A stretch of 64,000 nt of DNA from Arthrobacter sp. UNC362MFTsu5.1 (GTDB taxonomy: Bacteria > Actinomycetota > Actinomycetes > Actinomycetales > Micrococcaceae). Where the stretch lies: NCBI RefSeq assembly GCF_000685965.1, contig NZ_JMLE01000015.1, forward strand, positions 62,001 through 126,000. Reading direction: 5' to 3'. The position numbers were made by a program, and so were the translations under genes. Shown piece after piece: positions 44,941 to 53,566 of the stretch (position 1 is the first letter of the stretch; every line of letters starts with the position of its first letter). The notes below the pieces were generated by a model, which saw only the letters and a program-made list of their open reading frames with translations, ran no database searches and was not told where the DNA came from.

Positions 44941-46053
44941 TTAGCGTCCGGCCGGGACGGGGCCGGTGGAATCCCGGACCACCAGGCGGCAGGGGACCAT
45001 AGTCTCGGAGCTTGACGCGGGCTCAGCGCCGGTAGCGGAAGCGCCGCCGGCGCTGGCGCCCGTGCCGCCGTCGTCGTTCTTTCCGTTCGGAACCGCTTCC
45101 ACCTCGGCGAGCAGCGCCGTCATGGCAGCCTCACCCATTTCCCGCAGCGGAAGGGCCATGGTGCTGAGCGCCGGGACCATGGCCTTGGCGACGCGGAATT
45201 CGTCGTCGTAGCCCATAACGGACACGTCCTCCGGAACGTTGAGCCCCAGCCGGTAGCAGGCCAGCACGACGCCTATGGCAAGGCGGTCGTTGGCACAGAG
45301 GATCGCGGTGGGACGCGCGAGTGGTTCCACCCCGTCGAGGAGCTTCATGGCGCCGTGGAATCCGGCGTCGATATCCCAGCCCACCTGGATGACCCGGTCC
45401 TCATTGACGGGCATGCCCGCGACCTTGAAAGCATCGCGGTAGCCGTCGATCCGCCGCGGCGCCGCAGGAGTCAGGGAGTCGCCGGCGAGGAAGGCGATGT
45501 CCCGGTGGCCGAGCGACATCACATGCTCGGCGGCTTCGCGTCCGCCGCGGACCTCGTCGGGAATCACGGACGGAAGCCCGGCCTCGGGGCGGTCGTCGAA
45601 GCAGTTGGCCAGGATGGACGGGACCCGGGCCATGTTCGGGGGCACGTGCAGCGGACGCAGGCCCACCGTCACATACATCAACCCGTCCACCTGCCGGTCC
45701 AGCAGGGTTTCCACAGCGCTTTCGTCCCGGGACTCGTCCAGTTCCGTGTCCATCACCACGGTGACAAAGCCGTGCGACCGTGCCACCGCGTCCGCACCGG
45801 CGATGATGTTGCCGTCGAACGGGCTGGTGACCACCTGGTCCGACACGATGCCGATGATGCGCGACTGCTGGTTGCGCAGGCTCAAGGCGATTTTGTTCGG
45901 CGAGTAGTTGAGGGCGGCAGCTGCTTCCCGGATGCGCTGCTGGCTTTCGAGGGCAACGTTGCCGTCGCCGCGGCCGTTGAGCACGAGCGACACAGCGCTG
46001 CGCGAGACACCCGCCAGCTTGGCGACGTCCAGTGCGGTGGCCTTGCGGTTCAT
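44941..46053 (-). CDS. LacI-family regulator of the fructan locus
   Basis: 370 residues from ATG 46053. The LacI helix-turn-helix is clear (ATALDVAKLAGVSRSAVSLVL, then LNYSPNKIALSLRNQ), and a sugar-binding sensor domain follows (CANDRLAIGVVLACYRLGLN, DVSVMGYDDEF). A Gly/Ala/Ser-rich insertion (about 325-350) lies near the C-terminus. The operator CCTAACACGTGTTAGG in the fructan operon promoter has a diverged copy 44 bp upstream of this gene. This regulator, not the lacI adjacent to the operon, is therefore the better candidate for controlling it. Confidence 0.85.
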   Translation of the reverse strand: MNRKATALDVAKLAGVSRSAVSLVLNGRGDGNVALESQQRIREAAAALNYSPNKIALSLRNQQSRIIGIVSDQVVTSPFDGNIIAGADAVARSHGFVTVVMDTELDESRDESAVETLLDRQVDGLMYVTVGLRPLHVPPNMARVPSILANCFDDRPEAGLPSVIPDEVRGGREAAEHVMSLGHRDIAFLAGDSLTPAAPRRIDGYRDAFKVAGMPVNEDRVIQVGWDIDAGFHGAMKLLDGVEPLARPTAILCANDRLAIGVVLACYRLGLNVPEDVSVMGYDDEFRVAKAMVPALSTMALPLREMGEAAMTALLAEVEAVPNGKNDDGGTGASAGGASATGAEPASSSETMVPCRLVVRDSTGPVPAGR

Positions 46054-46096
46054 CGGCTGATCCTCCGGATGGGAAACACTTCTTCGCTGCAGTTTA

Positions 46097-46112
46097 CCTA
46101 ACTCGTGTGAGC
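46097..46112. promoter_or_regulatory. Diverged LacI operator before the fructan lacI
   Basis: CCTAACTCGTGTGAGC matches the perfect palindrome at 40118-40133 in 13 of 16 positions. It lies 44 bp upstream of the lacI start, consistent with autoregulation. Confidence 0.5.
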
Positions 46113-46128
46113 TGATGTGCGGCTTGGG

Positions 46129-46229
46129 ATCCTCTCTCACTTCCTGCGGGGTCTGGGGCAACGCTCTCTCACTGCGTTGAGGGAAGTGAGAGAGGGTGCG
46201 GGGTTGGGCGGCAGGAAGTGAGAGAGGGT
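46129..46229. repeat. 32-bp-phased inverted repeat array D (2+2 units)
   Basis: Forward cores at 46129 and 46161 and reverse cores at 46186 and 46218, each step 32 bp. It lies between the divergent lacI and menD genes, ending about 25 bp before the menD start codon. Confidence 0.85.
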
Positions 46230-46254
46230 GCGGGGTTGGTGGCAGACTGGATTG

Positions 46255-48081
46255 GTGACTTCCGAGAACCCGCTGGACCCGCTCAACACCTACGCCGCCG
46301 CCGAGGATGCCCCCCTTTCCGAAGGTGATCCCACCGGCGCCGCCACAGATCCCGAAGCTACCGGCACCCCCGCCGAATCATCAGCAGGCATCCTGACTGC
46401 CGTCGAATCAGCCCGGATCGCCGTCAAAACCCTGCTCGACGGCGGCGTGCGGTACGTGGTGGTCTCGCCCGGATCGCGGTCGGCACCCATGGCCTACGCG
46501 CTCGCCGAGGCCGACGCCGCCGGCCGGGTGGAACTCCTGGTCCGGATCGACGAACGTTCGGCCGGGTTCACCGGACTGGGCCTGGCCCTGTCCACGGGAG
46601 CGCCGGTTGCCGTGCTCACGACGTCGGGCACCGCCGTCGGGAATCTCATGCCGGCCGTGATGGAAGCCAACCACGCCGCCGTTCCGATGGTGGTGCTCTC
46701 CGCCGACCGGCCCGACGAACTGCGGGGGACCGGTGCCAACCAGACCACTGACCAGCTGGACCTCTTCGGCGAACACGTCCGGTTCGCCGTCGACGTCCCC
46801 GCCGGCAGCGACCCGCAGCGCGCGGTGGAGACCGCCCTCAGCGCGGCCACGGGAGCCTTCGAGGACACGCCGCCCGGGCCCGTGCAGCTGAACCTGGCCT
46901 TCCGCGATCCGCTGGTCCCGGCCGCCGGCGACCACCTGCCGGAGACAGCCGGGCCGGGAATCTGGCAGATCGGTCGCGGCCCGGAGCCGCTCACCCTCAC
47001 GCCCGCCCCCGCCGGGCTGCAGGAACGGCGCACGGTGGTGCTCGCAGGGCACGACGCCGGGCCGGTCGCCGAAGCCTTCGCCCGCGCGCACGGCCTGCCG
47101 CTGCTCGCCGAACCGTCCTCCAACTCGCGCTTCGGCCCCAACGCCGTGGGCCCCTACCGGCTCCTGCTGGAGCACTTCGGCCCGGACTCCGCGCAGCCGA
47201 TCGAGCGCGTCGTCCTGTTCGGCCGGCCCACCTTGTCGCGGCCCGTGGCGCAGTTGCTGGCCCGTGCCGACGTCCCCTCGGCCCTCTACCAGCCCGTTCC
47301 CGTGGCCTGGTACGAGCCGGGCCGCCGCACCGAGCTGCCCCTGGACAATCTTAGCGACCTTGCCGATTTCTCCGGCCGGGGCTCAGCGGCGTGGCTGGAC
47401 GCGTGGCTCCTGGCCGGTGCTGCCGCCCAGCATGCGCTCGACCAGGTGCTGTCCGGGGAAACCGCAGCGTCCGGCCCCTCGGTGGGCGCCCTGGTGTGGC
47501 AGCACGCGCGCGGGCAGCTCATGCTGGGCTCCTCCAACGGCATCCGCGACGTGGACCTCGCCGGCCAGCCCGCGCCCGGACCGCAGGCCACCGTCTTCGC
47601 CAACCGCGGCCTCGCAGGGATCGACGGCACCATCTCCACCGCCACGGGCATCGCGTGGGGCGGCCGGCAGGAAACCACCCTGCTCGTAGGCGACGTCACC
47701 TTCCTGCACGACGCCGGCGGGCTCCTCCTGGGCTTCGCCGAGAACGATCCCCTGCTGCGCATCGTGGTCCTCAACGACGCGGGCGGGGCCATCTTCAATC
47801 TCCTGGAACACGGCGCCGTGCAGGAGTCCGGAACGTACGGGAACGCCGTCGAACGGCTCTTCGGCACCCCGCACAGCGTGAACATCGCGGCACTCGCCGC
47901 AGCGTACGGCGTCGAACATTGCTCGGTAAGTACGACGGCGGCACTCGCCGAGGCGCTTTCCGCACCGCGGCAGGGCCGCAGCATCATTGAGGTCCGCACG
48001 GACCGGCAGGGCCTTCGGGAGCTGCACGGCCGGATCAAGGCGGCAGTGGGAGACGCGGTCCGGAACGTGCTGGCGCCGTAG
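46255..48081 (+). CDS. menD: SEPHCHC synthase of menaquinone biosynthesis
   Basis: 608 residues from GTG 46255 (an earlier in-frame start would lie in the repeat array). A thiamine-diphosphate enzyme joining isochorismate and 2-oxoglutarate to give SEPHCHC. Motifs include VVSPGSRSAPMAYAL near the N-terminus, the catalytic-Glu region DERSAGFTGLGLALSTG, TSGTAVGNLMPAVMEA, RPDELRGTGANQTTDQ and the cofactor-binding VGDVTFLHDAGGLLLG followed by VVLNDAGGAIFNLLEHG. The next menaquinone genes are at 52-57 kb, after a DUF559 gene and an amino acid transporter. Confidence 0.9.
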   Translation: MTSENPLDPLNTYAAAEDAPLSEGDPTGAATDPEATGTPAESSAGILTAVESARIAVKTLLDGGVRYVVVSPGSRSAPMAYALAEADAAGRVELLVRIDERSAGFTGLGLALSTGAPVAVLTTSGTAVGNLMPAVMEANHAAVPMVVLSADRPDELRGTGANQTTDQLDLFGEHVRFAVDVPAGSDPQRAVETALSAATGAFEDTPPGPVQLNLAFRDPLVPAAGDHLPETAGPGIWQIGRGPEPLTLTPAPAGLQERRTVVLAGHDAGPVAEAFARAHGLPLLAEPSSNSRFGPNAVGPYRLLLEHFGPDSAQPIERVVLFGRPTLSRPVAQLLARADVPSALYQPVPVAWYEPGRRTELPLDNLSDLADFSGRGSAAWLDAWLLAGAAAQHALDQVLSGETAASGPSVGALVWQHARGQLMLGSSNGIRDVDLAGQPAPGPQATVFANRGLAGIDGTISTATGIAWGGRQETTLLVGDVTFLHDAGGLLLGFAENDPLLRIVVLNDAGGAIFNLLEHGAVQESGTYGNAVERLFGTPHSVNIAALAAAYGVEHCSVSTTAALAEALSAPRQGRSIIEVRTDRQGLRELHGRIKAAVGDAVRNVLAP

Positions 48082-48105
48082 TCCGCGATACGCAAAAGGT
48101 CTCAT

Positions 48106-48163
48106 GACGCGCAGACGTCCCGGCGCACCCCGAATAACCCGTGCGCAGGGACATTTGCGCGTC
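48106..48163. repeat. 58-bp palindrome, left copy (GACGCGCA family)
   Basis: Arms starting GACGCGCA and ending TGCGCGTC fold around a CCGAATAACC-like loop, with about three mismatches in the 23-bp stem. It begins 24 bp after the menD stop and aligns over all 58 positions, same orientation, with the copy at 49233-49290 (about 45 identities). Confidence 0.85.
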
Positions 48164-48181
48164 GAAAAAAGGCTGCGGGCG

Positions 48182-48192
48182 TTGTCCACATA
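48182..48192 (+). promoter_or_regulatory. TTGTCCACATA motif (DnaA-box-like) before DUF559 gene A
   Basis: The first nine bases equal the TTGTCCACA DnaA-box form used in high-GC actinobacteria. It starts 18 bp after the left palindrome and exactly 60 bp before ATG 48242. The same 11-mer occurs at 57738 with matching spacing. Confidence 0.6.
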
Positions 48193-48241
48193 CGAGCCCA
48201 GTCTCCTCGTTTCTGCGGCTTGGTCCTGACAGCTTGAGTGC

Positions 48242-49234
48242 ATGCCGGATCTCCCAACGCTCCTCCTTGCCCGTGACTGCGGGCTGCATGGGCTCACTGC
48301 CAAGGACCTCTCGAAGCAGGTGAACTCCGGTGCCCTGGTGAGGATCCGGCACGGTGTGTACGCGGACGGGCCGGCCTGGCGGGAACTGAAGGACTGGCAA
48401 AAGTACCGGCTGCAGATCCAAGCTGCCGCGGAGATGTTCCAGAAGCCCACCATCTTTGCCAGGCATTCGGCGGCAAACGTGTGGGGAGTACCTACCATCG
48501 GCGTCCGCCATCCGGTTCAAGCCCTAGCCCTGACGAACGACGGCGGGAGGTCGCGGGCGGGGGTCAGGCGCCACTTCGCGGCCCCGTCAGGTTTGGAAGT
48601 AGTCCGGCGCGACGGGTTGCTGGTCACGTCCCGGGTCCGCACCGTGCTGGACCTGGCTGCGTTCACGCCGTTCGCGGAGGCTGTTGTCCCGCTGGACCAT
48701 GTACTGCGGCCGGGCGCTGTACTTCGGCCGGGGACTGCCGCGCGGCCGTCCGCCTTGGGTAAGGACGACCTCAGGGCGGGCATCGGATCAATCTATAGCG
48801 CGGCCAGACAGCGCAAGATCCACGCCGCGCTCGACTTCGCAAATGCCCTCTCCGGTTCCGCAGGGGAGTCCTACAGCCGCTCGCTCCTTCACGTTGCAGG
48901 GTTCGAAGCCCCGGTCCTCCAGCAGGCATTCAGGGATGGCCAGGGTTTGATTGGCTACTCCGACTTCTGCTGGAAGCGGGCCAAGGTGGTTGGTGAGTTT
49001 GACGGCGAGGAGAAGTACCTCAAACCGGAGTACCTCAAGGGGCGCACGCCGTCCCAGGCCGTCGTCGAAGAAAAATTCCGCGAGGACCGGATCCGGGCCC
49101 TCGGGTTCACGGTGGTCCGGTGGGTGTGGGCCGACCTGATGCAGCCGGGCCGGCTGGAACGGAAGCTGGCGGCGGGCGGGGTGCCCCGCCGTCGTGCGCG
49201 TTCTGCCATTCTCGACGCGCAAAATGTCCCGTGA
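48242..49234 (+). CDS. DUF559/PD-(D/E)XK-like protein with AbiEi-like N-terminus (A)
   Basis: 330 residues. The N-terminal part looks like the winged helix of AbiEi-type proteins ([25 protein letters not shown], about 17-41). The C-terminal part (about 205-300) carries a Vsr/DUF559-type nuclease pattern: Glu209 ([13 protein letters not shown]), Asp241 ([15 protein letters not shown]), Glu252-Phe-Asp254, Lys258 and a closing [10 protein letters not shown]. No AbiEii toxin gene is adjacent. The last seven codons are made of palindrome-derived sequence and the stop codon overlaps the first bases of the right palindrome. The function is unknown; cleavage or nicking of the flanking palindrome is a hypothesis. 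Confidence 0.75.
   Translation: MPDLPTLLLARDCGLHGLTAKDLSKQVNSGALVRIRHGVYADGPAWRELKDWQKYRLQIQAAAEMFQKPTIFARHSAANVWGVPTIGVRHPVQALALTNDGGRSRAGVRRHFAAPSGLEVVRRDGLLVTSRVRTVLDLAAFTPFAEAVVPLDHVLRPGAVLRPGTAARPSALGKDDLRAGIGSIYSAARQRKIHAALDFANALSGSAGESYSRSLLHVAGFEAPVLQQAFRDGQGLIGYSDFCWKRAKVVGEFDGEEKYLKPEYLKGRTPSQAVVEEKFREDRIRALGFTVVRWVWADLMQPGRLERKLAAGGVPRRRARSAILDAQNVP
49213..49230. repeat. Extra half-arm of the GACGCGCA palindrome
   Basis: CGACGCGCAAAATGTCCC repeats, in inverted orientation and with one extra A, the right arm of the left palindrome (48147-48164). It lies within the last codons of DUF559 gene A. Confidence 0.75.
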
Positions 49235-49290
49235 CGCGCAAATGCCTTGGCGCACCCGGAATACCAGGTGCGCCAAGGCATTTGCGCGTC
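49233..49290. repeat. 58-bp palindrome, right copy (GACGCGCA family)
   Basis: A perfect 24-bp stem (49233-49256 with 49267-49290) and a 10-nt loop. Relative to the left copy, stem bases change in compensating pairs. It lies between DUF559 gene A and the ABC transporter ATPase (ends 49311), where it could also stop transcription. Confidence 0.9.
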
Positions 49291-49310
49291 GAAACGCGCG
49301 GGCCGGACCC

Positions 49311-50123
49311 CTACTTCGAGATGTCGATGTGCGTTGGGTCCAGCACGCGCTTCAGGAATTCCTTGGTGCGGGACTGCGTGGGGGCGCTGATGACCTGCTC
49401 GGCCACGCCTTCCTCCACCACAACGCCGCCGTCCATGAACACCACGCGGTCGGCCACTTCGCGGGCGAAGCCCATCTCGTGGGTCACCACCAGCATGGTC
49501 ATGCCCTCCTTGGCCAGGTTCCGCATGACGGACAGGACGTCGCCCACCGTCTCCGGGTCCAGGGCCGAGGTGGGCTCATCGAACAGCATGAGCTCGGGGT
49601 CCATGCTGAGCGCGCGGGCAATGGCCACACGCTGCTGCTGGCCGCCGGAGAGCTGGTCCGGGAAGCGGTCGGCCAGGTGTCCCAGGCCCACGCGTTCGAG
49701 GTTGGCGTGGGCCACCTTGTCCGCCTCCGCCTGACCGCGCTTAAGCACCTTGGTCTGGGCGATGGTGCAGTTCTGCAGGGCGTTCAGGTGCGGGAACAGG
49801 TTGAACTGCTGGAACACCATGCCCACCTTGCGGCGCATCTTGTCGATGTCCACGTCCGGGTCGGTGGCCTCGAAACCGCCGACGTGGATGGTGCCCTCGT
49901 TGGGCTTCTCGAGGAGGTTGACGCAGCGCAGGAGGGTGGACTTGCCGGAGCCGGACGGGCCGATCAGGCAGACAACCTCGCCGGGGGCAACGTCCAGGCT
50001 GATGCCCTTGAGGACTTCGTTGGTGCCGTAGGACTTGCGGAGGTCCTTGAGGGAAACTCCGGCGGCATGCACGGCGGAACCGCGGGTGCCGGCTGTGTCT
50101 GAGGGATGTACGACGTCGTTCAT
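49311..50123 (-). CDS. Polar amino acid ABC transporter ATPase
   Basis: 270 residues from ATG 50123. All ATPase motifs are present: Walker [10 protein letters not shown]-loop [14 protein letters not shown], signature LSGGQQQR, Walker [15 protein letters not shown] and the H-loop VTHEMGF. The length and motifs match the GlnQ/GluA group that powers uptake of glutamate, glutamine, arginine or similar. It is the last gene of a three-gene operon, 11 bp after the permease. A 58-bp palindrome lies just beyond the stop. Confidence 0.9.
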   Translation of the reverse strand: MNDVVHPSDTAGTRGSAVHAAGVSLKDLRKSYGTNEVLKGISLDVAPGEVVCLIGPSGSGKSTLLRCVNLLEKPNEGTIHVGGFEATDPDVDIDKMRRKVGMVFQQFNLFPHLNALQNCTIAQTKVLKRGQAEADKVAHANLERVGLGHLADRFPDQLSGGQQQRVAIARALSMDPELMLFDEPTSALDPETVGDVLSVMRNLAKEGMTMLVVTHEMGFAREVADRVVFMDGGVVVEEGVAEQVISAPTQSRTKEFLKRVLDPTHIDISK

Positions 50124-50134
50124 GACTGTCCTGC

Positions 50135-50926
50135 CTATCGCTTCGTCCGCGCGGAGCGGCTTTCGAACTTCCGGGCCAAGAGGCTCAGCGGGATGGTGAT
50201 CACCAGGTAGAAGGCGCCGGCCACCAGGAGCGGGGTGAGCCCTGCGCCCAGGCTGGAGATGCCGTCGCGGCCGAACTTGGTGAGCTCGTACTGGGAAGCG
50301 GTGAGGCCCAGTACGTAGATCAGCGAGGAGTCCTTGGTCAGGAGGATGACCTCGTTGGTCAGCGGAGGCAGCACGATTCGGAATGCCTGCGGGATCACGA
50401 TGGATACCATGGCCCGCCACTGCGGCATGCCCAGCGAGCGGGCGGCTTCGAGCTGACCCCTGGGCACGGCCTGCAGGCCGGCGCGGAGCGTTTCTGCGAT
50501 GTAGGCCGCGGCCACCATGCCCAGCGAAATCATCACCACGACGGTCACGTTCCACTGCACGCCGAACGCGAGCGGAACACCGTAGCCGAAGGCGATGAAC
50601 ACGAGCAGGGCGGGGATGCCGCGGAAGAACTCGATGTAGCCGGTGGCGATCCAGCGGTAGAGCGGGAAGCTGGAGAGCTTCATGAGCGCCAGCAGCAGTC
50701 CGCCGGACAGGCCCACGATGAAGCCCAGGGCCGTGTAGATCAGGGTGTTCTTGAGGCCCGACAGGAAGATGTCCGGAAACATCGGGCCGATCTTGCCGAA
50801 GTTGAAGACGCTGGTGCCGATGGTCTTCCAGTCCGTGGCCAGAATCAGCGCGGCCACGGCCACAACGAAGATTCCGGCCTGGACGTACAGGCTGACTTTG
50901 GCTCGTTGACGTGCGGTCATTGCCAT
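50135..50926 (-). CDS. Polar amino acid ABC transporter permease
   Basis: 263 residues with about five membrane segments and the His/Glu/Gln-type EAA loop ([28 protein letters not shown]). The tail is basic ([13 protein letters not shown]). Only one permease is present, so the channel may be a homodimer. It lies between a terminator-like hairpin (50954-50995) and the ATPase. Confidence 0.9.
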   Translation of the reverse strand: MAMTARQRAKVSLYVQAGIFVVAVAALILATDWKTIGTSVFNFGKIGPMFPDIFLSGLKNTLIYTALGFIVGLSGGLLLALMKLSSFPLYRWIATGYIEFFRGIPALLVFIAFGYGVPLAFGVQWNVTVVVMISLGMVAAAYIAETLRAGLQAVPRGQLEAARSLGMPQWRAMVSIVIPQAFRIVLPPLTNEVILLTKDSSLIYVLGLTASQYELTKFGRDGISSLGAGLTPLLVAGAFYLVITIPLSLLARKFESRSARTKR

Positions 50927-50953
50927 GGTGTTCTCACATTCGTTTTGCGCAGA

Positions 50954-50995
50954 TGAGGCCCCGTACGGACTGTCGTCCAGCGGTACGGGGCCTCA
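50954..50995 (-). terminator. Hairpin between binding-protein and permease genes
   Basis: A perfect 13-bp stem (50954-50966 with 50983-50995) and a 16-nt loop lie inside the operon, just after the binding-protein stop. It probably attenuates or stabilises the transcript so that the binding protein is made in excess of the membrane parts. Confidence 0.7.
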
Positions 50996-51020
50996 ACTGA
51001 GTCGGTCTCAGGCCGGGGTG

Positions 51021-51824
51021 CTACTTGGCGGCTTCGCCGAACCAGGTGGTCTCGTACTTCTTCAGGGAGCCGTCATCGGTCAGGCGCTTGAGCGTGGAGT
51101 TGACCTGGTCAGCCATGGCGGTGTTGCCCTTTTTGATGGAGACGCCCAGCTTCTCGCCCGTGGCGTAGTTCTCCACGCGCTTGTACTTGGCGTCGTCCTT
51201 GATGGCGTAGGCCAGGACGGACTGGTTGCCCAGGGCGGCGTCGATGGTGCCCGCCTGGAGGGCCTGGACCAGGAGGCCGGAATCTTCGAACTGCTGCGCG
51301 TCGATGCCTTTTTCCTGTGCGTACTTGGCGCCGGTGGTGGCCTGCTGGACGCCCACCTTCTTGCCCTTGGCGCTGTCAATGTCCTTGATGCCGGAGGCTT
51401 CGCTGGCCACGAGGGTCAGGTCATCGTCCATGTACGGGTTGGAGAAGTCCATAACGGCCTTGCGGGTGTCCGTGATGGAGACCGAGGAGATGGAGACGTC
51501 GCAGCCGGTGAGTGCGGTGCCGGTCTCGATGGCCTCGAAGGAGCTGTCCACTACGCTGAGCTCGGCCTTGAGGTCCTTGGCCACCTCGGCGGCGATGTCC
51601 ATGTCGAAGCCGACGATCTTGCCGTCCTTCTGGAATTCGAACGGCTCGTAGGGAACGTCGGAGCAAACGGTCAGCTTGCCGGCGTTGATGAGCTGGACGC
51701 CGCCCGCGGAGGATGCAGCAGGGGTGGAGCTGCCGCCGCAGGCCGTGAGGGAGAGGGCGCCGACGGCGAGGATTGCGGCTGCTTTGGCGGCCAGCTTTGC
51801 CGTGGCGGAGGACATGGGCTGCAT
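51021..51824 (-). CDS. Polar amino acid ABC transporter binding lipoprotein
   Basis: 267 residues. The lipobox is VGALSLTACGGSS. SBP_bac_3 motifs follow: LTVCSDVPYEPFEFQKDGKIVGFDMDI, IETGTALTGCDVSI, then DFSNPYMDDDLTLV and KKVGVQQATTGAKYAQ. It delivers a polar or charged amino acid to the permease at 50135-50926. It is the first gene of the operon; the A/T-rich 51830-51945 region upstream is the likely promoter. Confidence 0.9.
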   Translation of the reverse strand: MQPMSSATAKLAAKAAAILAVGALSLTACGGSSTPAASSAGGVQLINAGKLTVCSDVPYEPFEFQKDGKIVGFDMDIAAEVAKDLKAELSVVDSSFEAIETGTALTGCDVSISSVSITDTRKAVMDFSNPYMDDDLTLVASEASGIKDIDSAKGKKVGVQQATTGAKYAQEKGIDAQQFEDSGLLVQALQAGTIDAALGNQSVLAYAIKDDAKYKRVENYATGEKLGVSIKKGNTAMADQVNSTLKRLTDDGSLKKYETTWFGEAAK

Positions 51825-52011
51825 AGTTTCTTACCTTTTGTTGCAGGGGTATGCGTGACTAAAACGGCTTATAGTGTATCGCCGAATAAGAGATGTGCAT
51901 CACAGAAAACTTAGTTTCACTATTGGATAACTAATACCGAGGCTAGCGCAAGACCCCACGCGGCAGCATTGTCTGGAATCCCGGACTCACGGCGCGGGCC
52001 TCCCAGCGACT

Positions 52012-53439
52012 CTAGCTCTTGATGCCCAGCGACTCGAGCATCGGCCGGAACTTGGCCCAGGTCTCCGCGAGTTCAGCCTCGGGATGGGAGCCCTCCACGA
52101 TGCCGCAGCCGGCGTAGAGCCGCACGGAGTCCGGTGCCTCGACAACGGCGCCGCGCAGCGCGATGCCCCATTCGCCGTTCCCCGCCGCGTCCAGCCAGCC
52201 CACCGGACCGGCATAGGGCCCGCGGTCCATGTGCTCCAGCTTGCGGATCAGCGCGCCGGCCACAGTGGTGGGGGTTCCACAGACCGCAGCCGTGGGGTGC
52301 AGCGCGTTGATGAGGGCGAGGCAGGTGGGCACGTGTCCCTCCACCTCGGTCAGTTCGGCCTTCACGTCCGAAGCCAGGTGCCACACGTTGGGCAATTCCA
52401 GGATGAACGGTTCGCTGTGCGCGTTCATCGCCTCGGAAAACGGCGCCAGCTGGGTGGTGAGCGACTGGATCGCGATTTCGTGTTCGTGCCGCTGCTTCTC
52501 GGACCCTGCCAGCACGCGCTCGGCAAACTCCAGCGGGGAGCCGTCCATCCCCTCGGCGTCGCGCCGGTCCAGGGTGCCGGCAAGAACCCGGGCCTGCGCC
52601 GTGCGTCCCTCCACCTGGATCAGCATTTCCGGGGTTGAACCCACCAGGCCGTCCACGCCGTAGGTCCAGCATTCGCGGTACCGGACGGCCAGCTGGCGGA
52701 GGATCTCGGCGGCATTCACGCCTTCGGGAATCGTGGCCACAATGTCCCGCGCCAGCACCAGCTTCTCCAGCTTGCCGGTGCGGATTTCGGCGACGCCTGC
52801 AGTCACCGCCGCCATCCAGTCATGCTCGCTGAGCGATCCGGTTTCAAGTTTGGGTACGACGTCGGCGCCCAGGTCTGCGGCACTCCCGCCGCCGGGACGG
52901 TTGCCCTGGGCGAGTACGACGGCGGCGGCCGGGTTCCCGGCTCCGTCGCCCTCGGCGTCAATCGGGTCGGCTCCCGGGTCAGAGTCAAGCGGGTCCTCAT
53001 CCAGCCAGCGGTCCAGGGCGGCGAGGGCGCCCGCTTCGGTGAGTTCGCCGTCGTCGAACGTTAACTGGGTGAGCCAGGCGCGGCCGTCCCTGACACCCAC
53101 CACGATTTCGGGGACGATCAGCCGGGAGCGGTGCGTGGACACCTTGGAGAACGCGAAGGAGCCAAAGGCCACGGGACCGGTGCCGGGACAGTCCACGGAG
53201 TCGGTGACGTCCGCCTCGAGAACCAGGTGCCGCCACCAGATATCGGCCTCGAGGAAGCGCTCGGGCCCGGTGGCGGTGAAGCGGGCGATCTCGCCGAAGC
53301 CCACCAGCCCGGCTTCGCGGCGGGTCCAGCAAAGGACATCGTCCCGTACCAGAAATGACGGCAGCCCCCCGGAGAATGATCTTCCATCCAGGGGGACTGT
53401 CAGTGTCTTAATAGTGCCGGTGCGGAGCGTGCTCGTCAT
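52012..53439 (-). CDS. menF: Isochorismate synthase
   Basis: 475 residues. Converts chorismate to isochorismate, the entry to menaquinone. The chorismate-binding domain is clear: KLEKLVLARDI, GLVGSTPEMLIQ, ARVLAGTLDRR, EKQRHEHEIAIQSL, NVWHLASDVKAEL, LHPTAAVCGTPT and a terminal YAGCGIVEGSHPEAELAET. An Asp/Pro/Ala-rich insertion (about 150-195) enlarges the middle. It is divergent from menG across a 127-bp spacer. An entC-type siderophore role is possible, but no siderophore genes are near. Confidence 0.85.
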   Translation of the reverse strand: MTSTLRTGTIKTLTVPLDGRSFSGGLPSFLVRDDVLCWTRREAGLVGFGEIARFTATGPERFLEADIWWRHLVLEADVTDSVDCPGTGPVAFGSFAFSKVSTHRSRLIVPEIVVGVRDGRAWLTQLTFDDGELTEAGALAALDRWLDEDPLDSDPGADPIDAEGDGAGNPAAAVVLAQGNRPGGGSAADLGADVVPKLETGSLSEHDWMAAVTAGVAEIRTGKLEKLVLARDIVATIPEGVNAAEILRQLAVRYRECWTYGVDGLVGSTPEMLIQVEGRTAQARVLAGTLDRRDAEGMDGSPLEFAERVLAGSEKQRHEHEIAIQSLTTQLAPFSEAMNAHSEPFILELPNVWHLASDVKAELTEVEGHVPTCLALINALHPTAAVCGTPTTVAGALIRKLEHMDRGPYAGPVGWLDAAGNGEWGIALRGAVVEAPDSVRLYAGCGIVEGSHPEAELAETWAKFRPMLESLGIKS

Positions 53440-53566
53440 GATGAGATAACACTACTCCCGAGTGTGGCCGGCACCCTGTTGAGCTCCGCCGCCGCGCTGC
53501 GGAACCTCCGCCGCCGCGCTGCCCGGGCGCCGGTTCGTGGGTGCGCCCAACATTTGAGACAATGTC

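Larger units (their letters stand above)
48106..49290. mobile_element. Candidate palindrome-flanked DUF559 element A
   Basis: One gene (48242-49234) lies between two 58-bp copies of the same palindrome. No target-site duplication was confirmed, so mobility is a hypothesis; the palindromes could instead act as terminators or as targets of the encoded nuclease. Confidence 0.35.

Noticed and set aside
48182..48192. Chromosomal replication origin from the DnaA-box-like site
   Set aside because: Only single boxes are seen at each locus, with no AT-rich unwinding region and no dnaA or dnaN genes nearby.
48242..49234. AbiE toxin-antitoxin pair
   Set aside because: Only the AbiEi-like winged helix is suggested; no AbiEii nucleotidyltransferase lies beside it, and the C-terminal half is nuclease-like.
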